NCBI GenBank assembly: GCA_945971355.1
Contig: CAMFPD010000136.1
Location: 1-6,129 of the forward strand
Length of the DNA stretch: 6,129 nt
Reading direction: 5' to 3'
Source: an uncultured Lachnobacterium sp.
GTDB lineage: Bacteria > Bacillota > Clostridia > Lachnospirales > Lachnospiraceae
Positions 1 through 5,753 of this stretch are shown piece after piece (position 1 is the first letter of the stretch; each line of letters opens with the position of its first letter). The position numbers and the translations under genes are program-made. The notes under the pieces are model-generated. The model was not told the origin of the DNA. It searched no databases and saw only the letters and a list, made by a program, of their open reading frames with translations.

Positions 1-1406
1 TTGTTTACAATTCCAGGATTTGCCTTGCCCTTTGTTGCTCTCATCGTCTGGCCAACAATGAATGCCAGAGCTTTCTCCTTACCGCTTCTATAATCTGCAA
101 CTGATTGTGGGTTGTCATCCAGAATCTTCTGAATAGTGGCTCTAAGCTCGCCCTCATCATTCATATTCTTTAAGCCATTTTTCTCCACATACTGTTCAGG
201 ATCGATATCCTCTGTGAATATTTTCTCGAACACATCCTTCGCAACACTTGAATTGATTGTTCCTGCCTCAGTAAGTTCAACGAGCTTTGCAAGGTTTACT
301 GGTGAGAAGTTTATATCTTCTGCCTCCATATCCTTTTCTTTTAAGAGGCGCATGGTTTCTCCCATAAGCCAGTTAGATACTTTCTTGGGTTTGCCACAGA
401 TTTTGGTTGTTGCCTCAAACACATCAGCCATGTGCTTAGACTCGGTGATTATTTTTGCATCATACTCTGGAATATCATATTCCTTTTTATATCTGGCAAG
501 TCGCTCGGGTCTTAATTCTGGCTGCTTTGCTTTTATCTGTGCTATCCATTCATCGGAAACTACTATTGGCACCAAATCTGGCTCTGGGAAATAACGATAG
601 TCCTGTGCATCTTCCTTGGAACGCATTGCATGGGAAGCTTCCTTGTTATCATCCCATCTACGGGTTTCCTGTATTACCTTTCTTCCCATTTCAAGAAGCT
701 CTATCTGTCTCTCCCTCTCACCTTCGATTGCATGGGCAATTGCTTTGAAGGAGTTTAAGTTTTTCATCTCTGTACGAGTTCCAAACTTCTTGGAACCAAC
801 TTCTCTGACAGATATATTGACGTCAGCTCTCATTGAGCCTTCATTTAATTTACAATCAGATGCCCCAAGATACTGGATAGTCTGACGAAGAGTTTCAAGA
901 TACGCAATTACCTCCTCTGCCGAACGCATATCCGGCTCTGAAACTATCTCAATAAGTGGAACTCCTGAACGGTTGTAGTCAACGATAGATACATCCTCCC
1001 ACTCATCATGAACAAGCTTTCCTGCATCCTCCTCCATGTGAATTTCATGGATTCTTACGTTCTTCCTGCCATTTGCTGTCTCAATCTCCACATGACCATT
1101 TCTGCAAATCGGAAGATAAAGCTGTGATATCTGATAGTTTTGTGGGTTATCTGGATAAAAATAGTTCTTTCTATCAAATTTGCTGTACTGTGTAATTGTA
1201 CAGTTTGTTGCAAGTCCAACTGCAACTGCATACTCCACAACCTGCTTGTTTAAAACAGGTAATGAACCTGGCTGTCCTGTACAAACCGGACATGTATGTG
1301 TGTTTGGTGCTCCTCCGAATTCTGTTGAGCAGGAGCAGAAAATTTTTGTTTTTGTGGCTAATTCTACATGGACCTCAAGTCCAATGACTGTCTCATAATT
1401 TTTCAT
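1..1406 (-). CDS. gatB: Asp-tRNA(Asn)/Glu-tRNA(Gln) amidotransferase subunit B, 3' end cut by window edge
   Basis: GatB is the tRNA-binding and kinase subunit of the cytoplasmic GatCAB complex. It phosphorylates the side chain of misacylated Asp-tRNA(Asn) or Glu-tRNA(Gln), and ammonia delivered from GatA then converts it to the amide. The frame stays open from ATG 1406 to the window edge: 468 codons are visible and about ten are probably missing, as the family is about 475-480 residues. Seen: the N-terminal signature VIGLEVHVEL (residues 7-16, with E11 and H13), a CxC...CPVC cluster (C24, C26, C39, C42) typical of zinc-binding GatB proteins, and HMEEDAGK (123-130), whose acidic residues belong to the metal/active site of the cradle domain. 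DYNRSGVPLIEIVSEPD and LNEGSMRADVNISVR follow. The C-terminal helical and YqeY-like tail region ends in the usual NPGIVN. An AGGAGGAG ribosome site lies just upstream, in a 13-nt gap after gatA, which decides the start. No frameshift was found at the points checked. Confidence 0.97.
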   Translation of the reverse strand, partial: MKNYETVIGLEVHVELATKTKIFCSCSTEFGGAPNTHTCPVCTGQPGSLPVLNKQVVEYAVAVGLATNCTITQYSKFDRKNYFYPDNPQNYQISQLYLPICRNGHVEIETANGRKNVRIHEIHMEEDAGKLVHDEWEDVSIVDYNRSGVPLIEIVSEPDMRSAEEVIAYLETLRQTIQYLGASDCKLNEGSMRADVNISVREVGSKKFGTRTEMKNLNSFKAIAHAIEGERERQIELLEMGRKVIQETRRWDDNKEASHAMRSKEDAQDYRYFPEPDLVPIVVSDEWIAQIKAKQPELRPERLARYKKEYDIPEYDAKIITESKHMADVFEATTKICGKPKKVSNWLMGETMRLLKEKDMEAEDINFSPVNLAKLVELTEAGTINSSVAKDVFEKIFTEDIDPEQYVEKNGLKNMNDEGELRATIQKILDDNPQSVADYRSGKEKALAFIVGQTMRATKGKANPGIVN

Positions 1407-1419
1407 ATTCTCCTCCTCT

Positions 1420-2886
1420 CTACTCTGCTGCCATAGGGCTATGCTTATATTCCCTGGTACACTCATAACTGTAGGCTGCACGAATTATATTCTTCTCTTT
1501 AAAGCAATCTCCAATAAGCTGTAAACCTATTGGAAGTCCTGATTTGTCAACTCCACATGGAAGAGATATACCTGGAAGTCCTGCAAGGTTTACGGATATT
1601 GTGTAAATATCCCCAAGGTACATCTGGATAGGATCACTTAAGCTCTCACCTAATTTTGGTGCTGTTGTAGGCGCAGCTGGTCCAAGTATTACATCGTATT
1701 TTGCAAATGCCTCATCAAATGCTTTTTTAATAAGAGCCTTCACTCTCAAAGCTTTCAAATAATATGCGTCATAATATCCGGATGAGAGAACAAAGGAGCC
1801 AAGCATTATTCTTCTCTTTACCTCTGCACCAAAGCCTTCTGAACGGGATTTCTTGTACATATTGTGAAGGTCAGTATATTCTTCTGTTCTATATCCGTAT
1901 TTAACACCATCGAATCTTGCAAGGTTTGAGCTTGCCTCTGCACAGGCAATTACATAATATGCAGGAATTGCATACTCTACCAGTCCAAGGTCAAACTCCT
2001 CTACGATTGCACCTTTCTCCTCAAGAACCTTTGCAGCTGCAAGCACTGATTCCTTTACCTCCGAGTCAAGTCCATCTCCAAAGTAATCTCTTGGAATACC
2101 TATTTTCATTCCCTTTACATCATCAACCAGTGCCTCTGTAAATTTAGTGTCATCTCTTTTTACGGAGGTCGAATCCTTTTCATCGTAAGAAGTGATTGTT
2201 TCTAAAATAGTTGCGCAATCAGTTACATCCTTTGCAACTGGTCCAATCTGATCTAGAGATGAACCGTAAGCAATAAGTCCGTAACGTGACACAGTTCCAT
2301 AGGTTGGCTTTATTCCTGTAACTCCGCAGAATGAACTTGGCTGCCTGATTGATCCACCAGTGTCTGAACCAAGTGCGTATGGAACCTCCTCTGCGGCAAC
2401 TGCTGCACAGCTTCCACCTGAGGAACCGCCTGGCACGTGGTCTGTGTTCCATGGATTTTTTGTCTCTCCATATGCAGAAGTCTCTGTAGTACTTCCCATG
2501 GCAAACTCATCCATATTTGTTTTTCCAATAATTACTGCCCCTGCTTCCTCAAGCTTTTTCACCGCCTCTGATGAGTAGGTTGGAACAAAATTATATAAAA
2601 TCTTAGATGAACATGTTGTCTTGATTCCCTCAGTACACATGTTATCCTTGATTGCAACAGGAACTCCTGCAAGTGGGCCTGTCAGCTTTCCTGCTTCAAT
2701 CGCTTCCTGTACAGCCTCTGCTCTTTTTAGGATTGCTTCCTCATCAACAACTGTCACAAAGCTGTTTACTTTATCTTCTTTTGCCTTTACTGCCTCAATT
2801 GCAGCCTTTGCAGCTTCCACAGCAGTAATCTCTTTTTCTTTTATTTTTCTGCCTAATTCCACGGCAGTTAAACTCATTAAACTCAT
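1420..2886 (-). CDS. gatA: Asp-tRNA(Asn)/Glu-tRNA(Gln) amidotransferase subunit A (glutaminase/amidase)
   Basis: GatA is the amidase-signature subunit. It hydrolyses glutamine (or asparagine) and sends ammonia through a channel to GatB. The product has 488 residues, normal for the family. The Ser-cisSer-Lys triad is intact: K80 in VAIKDNMC, S155 in VPGGSSGGS and S179 in GSDTGGSIRQP. Each is one position later than the K79/S154/S178 that I recall for Staphylococcus aureus GatA. LAGVPVAIKDN, GKTNMDEFAMGS and the C-terminal NLAGLPGISLPCG block are also typical. The frame is open upstream to 2946, but the extra 20 residues overlap the gatC stop and do not look like GatA. ATG 2886 has AAGGAG (2895-2900) 8 nt upstream, so I place the start there; a second ATG at 2877 is 17 nt from that site. 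It follows the gatC stop by 22 nt and precedes gatB by 13 nt. It ends in TAG. Confidence 0.98.
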   Translation of the reverse strand: MSLMSLTAVELGRKIKEKEITAVEAAKAAIEAVKAKEDKVNSFVTVVDEEAILKRAEAVQEAIEAGKLTGPLAGVPVAIKDNMCTEGIKTTCSSKILYNFVPTYSSEAVKKLEEAGAVIIGKTNMDEFAMGSTTETSAYGETKNPWNTDHVPGGSSGGSCAAVAAEEVPYALGSDTGGSIRQPSSFCGVTGIKPTYGTVSRYGLIAYGSSLDQIGPVAKDVTDCATILETITSYDEKDSTSVKRDDTKFTEALVDDVKGMKIGIPRDYFGDGLDSEVKESVLAAAKVLEEKGAIVEEFDLGLVEYAIPAYYVIACAEASSNLARFDGVKYGYRTEEYTDLHNMYKKSRSEGFGAEVKRRIMLGSFVLSSGYYDAYYLKALRVKALIKKAFDEAFAKYDVILGPAAPTTAPKLGESLSDPIQMYLGDIYTISVNLAGLPGISLPCGVDKSGLPIGLQLIGDCFKEKNIIRAAYSYECTREYKHSPMAAE

Positions 2887-2908
2887 TTTCAATTCTCCTT
2901 GCCGCAAA

Positions 2909-3205
2909 TTATTCTCCGATTGTCTTTGGCACCTTAAAGCCGCCATCCTTCTTCACTGGTGCATTGGCAAGTGTTGCCTCACTTCCATCACCATTAGCCA
3001 CAACATCCTCCCTGAACACATTGTTCACCGGGAATACATGACTCATTGGCTCAATTCCGGTTGTGTCTAATTCGTCTAGCTTGTCAATGTAGTCAAGCAT
3101 ATCTGCCATATCCTTCTTTGCAGCCTCTGCCTCCTCTGGAGAAAGCTCAAGCTTTGCAAGAATACCAACATACTCCATGGTCTCATCTGAGATGACATTT
3201 CTCAT
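2909..3205 (-). CDS. gatC: possible internally initiated free GatC (98 aa) within the fusion gene
   Basis: ATG 3203-3205 is codon 208 of the fusion gene. Starting there gives a 98-residue protein beginning MRNVISDETMEYVG, which matches the length and N-terminal layout of ordinary stand-alone GatC. A GGAGAGG sequence (3214-3220) lies 8 nt upstream, the best spacing for a Shine-Dalgarno site, and a second GGAG (3208-3211) lies 2 nt upstream. These purine-rich codons encode part of the linker, so they could be coincidental. The reading is that the ancestral gatC start survived the fusion. Whether it is used cannot be told from sequence. Confidence 0.4.
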   Translation of the reverse strand: MRNVISDETMEYVGILAKLELSPEEAEAAKKDMADMLDYIDKLDELDTTGIEPMSHVFPVNNVFREDVVANGDGSEATLANAPVKKDGGFKVPKTIGE

Positions 3206-3826
3206 TACTCCGTCCTCTCCCATGACCTTTGTTGCAACTGCCTCTGGTGCCTCTTCCTCCACATCATCTGCTTCATCAAGGGCTGCACTTCTGATTTTGG
3301 AATAATATGCCACATCACAGATTCCCTGATTATTCTTATCAGCACATCTTAAGGTGCCCTCATACTCCATACCTGCAGATGCCATAACTTTTCCTGAATT
3401 AGGATTATTTATATCGTGTCTTGCTGCAACTCTTCCAGCCCCAACCTCAACTATAAAAAATCTGATAATCTCTCTCAATGCTTCAGAAGTATATCCTTTA
3501 TTCCAGAATTCTCTTCCGATGCAATATCCGATTTCAACAGCCTCTATATCTTCCTTAACTTCTATCACTGAAATTGTTCCGATTGGCTGCTCCAAATCAT
3601 TAAGCTCAATTGCCCACTGGTAAAAGTCCTTCCTGTCATACTGGGATACCCATTCCTTTATGATTGTCTCTGTCACCTCTACACTCTTATGAGTCGGCCA
3701 TGTGAGATACTTTGTTACCTCTGGGTCACTTGCCCAGTTGTAAAACATATTCTCAGCATCCTCTATTTCAAATCTTCTGAGAGTCAGGCGCTCTGTGGCC
3801 AACTCCCTTGTACCTAAATGGTTCAT
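2909..3826 (-). CDS. gatC: GNAT acetyltransferase-GatC fusion protein
   Basis: The product has 305 residues, three times a normal GatC. Residues 1-180 are a RimJ/RimL-like GNAT N-acetyltransferase: it opens with LATERLTLRRFEIEDAE, has the acetyl-CoA loop region IGREFWNKGYTSEALREI (103-120) and the motif-B segment NNPNSGKVMASAGMEYEGTLR (starting at 140, with N141, S144, G152 and E156). Residues about 181-207 are an acidic, Ala-rich linker. Residues about 208-305 form a whole GatC: METV-type start helix MEYVGILAKLELSPEE (217-232), IEPMSHV and FREDVV (259-276), and the C-terminal APVKKDGGFKVPKTI. GatC wraps around GatA and stabilises the GatA-GatB interface. The GNAT substrate is unknown; RimJ/RimL relatives acetylate protein N-termini, but many members act on small molecules. 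Start ATG 3826 has GGAG 6 nt upstream and lies 25 nt after aspS. The two domains share one uninterrupted frame, so this is not a frameshift artefact visible here. Confidence 0.95.
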   Translation of the reverse strand: MNHLGTRELATERLTLRRFEIEDAENMFYNWASDPEVTKYLTWPTHKSVEVTETIIKEWVSQYDRKDFYQWAIELNDLEQPIGTISVIEVKEDIEAVEIGYCIGREFWNKGYTSEALREIIRFFIVEVGAGRVAARHDINNPNSGKVMASAGMEYEGTLRCADKNNQGICDVAYYSKIRSAALDEADDVEEEAPEAVATKVMGEDGVMRNVISDETMEYVGILAKLELSPEEAEAAKKDMADMLDYIDKLDELDTTGIEPMSHVFPVNNVFREDVVANGDGSEATLANAPVKKDGGFKVPKTIGE

Positions 3827-3851
3827 AATTTACTCCGTTTCTTATATATTC

Positions 3852-5183
3852 CTATGGCTCTAATCTGCTCAAATCTCTTGGGAAAAGAGTTGCCTCTCTT
3901 ACATTGTCCTCACCTATAAGCTGCATGGTTAATCTCTCAAGTCCAATTCCAAGTCCTCCATGAGGTGGCATTCCGTATTTAAAAGCTGACAGATAATGTT
4001 CCATTCCCTCTGTCTCCATGCCTCTCTTTTCGATTTTCTCAAGAAGCTTGTTATAATCGTGGATTCTCTGTCCACCGGTTGTTATTTCAAGTCCTCTGAA
4101 TAACAAATCAAAGCTTAATGTATATGTCTCATCTGCTGGATCGTCCATGGCATAAAATGGTCTCTTTTTTGATGGATAATGAGTTACAAATACAAAATCA
4201 CTGCCATACTCTTCCTTGAAATATTTACCGATGAGAAGTTCCTCCTCTGGCTCTAAATCAAAAGGATTTCTAAACTGTCTGTCGTACTTCTCTGCAACTC
4301 TCTGTTTTGCCTCATCAAATCTCACCCTTGGAATCCTTGAAACATCAGGAAGCTCAATCTTAAGAATCTCAAGCTCCTTAGCATAGCTTGTTTTGAGAAG
4401 TTCCATTGTGTACTGAAGAAATCCTGTTTCCATGGCCATGATATCCTCAAAACCATCAATGTAGCCCATCTCAAAATCCAGGGATGTATATTCATTCAAA
4501 TGTCTTTTTGTATTGTGCTTTTCAGCTCTGAATACAGGAGCAGTCTCAAATACCCTGTCGAAAACTCCAACCATCATCTGTTTGTAAAACTGTGGACTCT
4601 GCTGCAAAATCGCTGGTCTGTGAAAGTACTCCAGCTTGAAAAGATTCGCTCCACCCTCTGCTGACTTTGCTCCAAGCTTAGGTGTGTGAATCTCTGTGAA
4701 TCCATTCTGGTAAAGGAAATCTCTGAACCCTCTTGTGATTCCCTCCTGAATTCTAAATACAGCTCTCTCCCTTGGGTTTCTAAGCGCAACCGCTCTGTTG
4801 TTTAATTTTGCCTCAAGAGAAGTATTGAGTTTCCACTTGTTAATCTGAAGTGGTAATGGTTCTGCTGGCTCTGATAACACCTCTACCGTATCAAGTCTAA
4901 GTTCAAATCCATTTGGAGCTCTGTCCTCAGACTTGTATGTGCCGTTGACCTCAACAGTGTCGCCTTCCTTCAAAGTACGAATGTCAAACTGTGATTTGCC
5001 CTCTTCATAAATGCACTGTACCAAACCAGCCGCTTTTCTCAGAACAATAAATGCCACATCTCCCATATCACGGATTGTGTGAATTGCTCCAGATACCTTG
5101 ATGTTTTTACCCTCGTAATCTCCTGCTAAAATCTCTGGGATTTCGAGAGTTTCCTTCTTTTCTACTCCTGTCAAAAATTCCAT
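3852..5183 (-). CDS. aspS: aspartyl-tRNA synthetase, archaeal-type, probably non-discriminating (Asp-tRNA(Asn)/Asp-tRNA(Asp))
   Basis: This class IIb synthetase of 443 residues has the short archaeal/AspRS2 architecture, without the bacterial GAD insertion (bacterial AspRS is about 590 residues). Residues about 20-105 form the OB-fold anticodon-binding domain. The catalytic core shows motif 1 around GFTEIHTPKL (161-170), the aspartate-site QSPQ (195-198), motif 2 FETAPVFRAEKHNTKRHLNE (212-231, R219, E221, R227, H228) and motif 3 GGLGIGLERL (409-418, R417). RHLNEYTSLDFEM (227-239) is AspRS-like rather than AsnRS-like. H35 and P90 fall where, by my recollection of published archaeal and Deinococcus work, non-discriminating enzymes have His and Pro and discriminating ones Trp and Lys. 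It would therefore load Asp on tRNA(Asn) for the downstream GatCAB. ATG 5183 has AAGGAG (5192-5197) 8 nt upstream. The frame stays open to 5318, but that extension would translate the T-box terminator and is rejected. Confidence 0.95.
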   Translation of the reverse strand: MEFLTGVEKKETLEIPEILAGDYEGKNIKVSGAIHTIRDMGDVAFIVLRKAAGLVQCIYEEGKSQFDIRTLKEGDTVEVNGTYKSEDRAPNGFELRLDTVEVLSEPAEPLPLQINKWKLNTSLEAKLNNRAVALRNPRERAVFRIQEGITRGFRDFLYQNGFTEIHTPKLGAKSAEGGANLFKLEYFHRPAILQQSPQFYKQMMVGVFDRVFETAPVFRAEKHNTKRHLNEYTSLDFEMGYIDGFEDIMAMETGFLQYTMELLKTSYAKELEILKIELPDVSRIPRVRFDEAKQRVAEKYDRQFRNPFDLEPEEELLIGKYFKEEYGSDFVFVTHYPSKKRPFYAMDDPADETYTLSFDLLFRGLEITTGGQRIHDYNKLLEKIEKRGMETEGMEHYLSAFKYGMPPHGGLGIGLERLTMQLIGEDNVREATLFPRDLSRLEP

Positions 5184-5239
5184 GTTTCGTGCTCCTTTTT
5201 TGTTTTTTAAGCGGGACGGAAGTCTTTGCCTATATATGC

Positions 5240-5272
5240 AAAAAGCCCCGAAGCAAATTAATGCTTCGGGGC
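5240..5272 (-). terminator. T-box-regulated intrinsic terminator before aspS
   Basis: A perfect 10-bp stem GCCCCGAAGC / GCTTCGGGGC (5272-5263 and 5254-5245) with an 8-nt A/T loop is followed by five T residues (5244-5240). It ends 57 nt before the aspS start. Its 5' arm is also needed by the antiterminator. Confidence 0.95.
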
Positions 5273-5303
5273 GAAAATTCAACATTCCGCGGTACCACCC
5301 GCT
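5267..5303 (-). promoter_or_regulatory. T-box core sequence and antiterminator
   Basis: The core reads AGCGGGTGGTACCGCGG (5303-5287), matching the conserved T-box TGGNACCGCG. CGGG (5301-5298) can pair with CCCG (5270-5267), and GCG (5290-5288) with CGC (5273-5271), leaving TGGTACC as the bulge that meets the tRNA 3' end. The downstream arm is shared with the terminator stem, so the two folds exclude each other. The variable base is U, which pairs best with a discriminator A. Confidence 0.92.
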
Positions 5304-5415
5304 TTGAAAATGATACACACATTAAAGTCTGTGCTTTCATCTTCCACTCTTATCCGTAACGTGGACTGACGTACTGACCTACCTGCAAACGCGCTCAACC
5401 AGTCTGCTCCAGAGT

Positions 5416-5419
5416 GTTC
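5416..5419 (-). promoter_or_regulatory. T-box specifier with overlapping Glu (GAA) and Asn (AAC) codons
   Basis: On the minus strand this reads GAAC inside AAGGGAACACTCTGGAGC. By the usual T-box layout the specifier triplet precedes A and then CTCTGGAG, which makes AAC (Asn, 5416-5418) the main codon. Shifting one base upstream gives GAA (Glu, 5417-5419). Asn fits the downstream genes, and Glu fits the second GatCAB substrate route. The same overlap has been described for the Clostridium acetobutylicum transamidation operon T-box. Confidence 0.75.
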
Positions 5420-5533
5420 CCTTCATCTCCTCTTCCAAACAGCGCTCTCAGTCGGTGACGCTGTATTCCTGTCGGTGTCTGAAGATTAGAGTCTCCTTCA
5501 ATGCATTTGATTTTTATCTTTTTATAGTTTACA

Positions 5534-5562
5534 GTTATAGCACACTAAATTATTCATTTCAA
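5534..5562 (-). promoter_or_regulatory. sigma-A-type promoter of the aspS-gatCAB operon
   Basis: A -35 box TTGAAA (5562-5557), a 17-nt spacer and a -10 box TATAAC (5539-5534) preceded by TGC, an extended -10 element, lie just before the T-box leader. The start site is expected near 5527. It is the best promoter match between the HAD gene and aspS, and its place fits the leader. A second TTGAAA about 14 nt further upstream has no well-spaced -10 box of similar quality. Confidence 0.75.
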
Positions 5563-5623
5563 CTACTATTTCAAAAACTTAATATAATTAACTGTTAATA
5601 TGTCTGGACTTATTTTTATAATT

Positions 5624-5715
5624 TTTTGTACTGTACATTTTGTATTGTACGTTTTGCGCTGTACGTTTTGCGCTGTGTGTTTTGTACTGTATATTTTGTA
5701 ATGTATGTTTTGTAA
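5624..5715. repeat. 14-bp tandem repeat array, six full units plus a partial one
   Basis: TTTTG recurs exactly every 14 bp at 5624, 5638, 5652, 5666, 5680, 5694 and 5708. Full units are TTTTGTACTGTACA, TTTTGTATTGTACG, TTTTGCGCTGTACG, TTTTGCGCTGTGTG, TTTTGTACTGTATA and TTTTGTAATGTATG. The units differ mainly by transitions (TA versus CG, AC versus GT), so the period and the pyrimidine-purine steps are kept. The first unit holds the inverted repeat TGTAC-T-GTACA. The array lies between the HAD gene and the operon promoter and no open frame explains it. Its function is unknown. Confidence 0.93.
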
Positions 5716-5716
5716 T

Positions 5717-5747
5717 AAAAAATCATTTGATAAACCCAATCATATGA
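5717..5747 (-). terminator. probable weak intrinsic terminator of the HAD hydrolase gene
   Basis: Seven nucleotides after the HAD stop codon, the minus strand can form TCATATGAT / ATCAAATGA (5747-5739 and 5731-5723), a 9-bp A/T-rich stem with one A-A mismatch and a 7-nt loop. Six T residues follow (5722-5717). The stem is weak, but the position and T run fit a terminator. It would separate the HAD gene from the aspS operon. Confidence 0.5.
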
Positions 5748-5753
5748 ATAACC

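Larger units (their letters stand above)
5240..5527 (-). ncRNA. T-box riboswitch leader of the aspS-gatCAB operon
   Basis: This untranslated leader senses tRNA charging and controls transcription by antitermination. Seen from 5' to 3': a purine-rich Stem I start (GAAGGAGACT near 5503), a CUUCA/UGAAG helix closing the specifier region, a GAAC specifier followed by ACTCTGGAG (ending near 5407), a Stem II-like CGTTACGG..ATAAGAGTGG segment (about 5344-5362), the T-box core and an intrinsic terminator. ACAGCG/CGCTGT pair in the distal part of Stem I; I could not resolve the full distal fold. The 5' end is inferred from the promoter. When uncharged tRNA binds, the operon is expected to be read through. 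The leader is about 345 nt from the inferred start site to the aspS ATG. Confidence 0.95.

Noticed and set aside
136..1398. Plus-strand open frames opposite gatB (for example 136-594, 455-748, 616-885, 1180-1398)
   Set aside because: They lie antisense to a well-conserved gatB frame, have no family resemblance and no convincing ribosome sites; they are shadows of its codon pattern.
2887..2946. 20-codon upstream extension of gatA overlapping the gatC end
   Set aside because: Its residues are not GatA-like, and the Shine-Dalgarno site at 2895-2900 points to ATG 2886.
2621..3070. 149-codon plus-strand open frame spanning the gatA/gatC junction
   Set aside because: It runs antisense across two firmly identified genes. 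Its Ser/Ala/Ile-rich translation is what the opposite strand of Glu/Lys/Ala-rich coding sequence gives.
2909..3826. Frameshifted or mis-joined GNAT and gatC genes
   Set aside because: The frame runs uninterrupted through both domains, and the linker is a plausible acidic, Ala-rich tether with coding character, so a true fusion is the simpler reading.
5184..5318. N-terminal extension of aspS by 45 codons
   Set aside because: It would translate the T-box core and terminator hairpin and does not resemble AspRS. ATG 5183 has a well-placed AAGGAG.
5451..5477. GTCGGTG direct repeat (5451-5457 and 5471-5477)
   Set aside because: Both copies lie in T-box Stem I, where structural constraint and short length make coincidence likely; no function could be assigned.
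5624..5715. CRISPR array
   Set aside because: Units are 14 bp, directly abutting and without unique spacers, so this is a simple tandem repeat.
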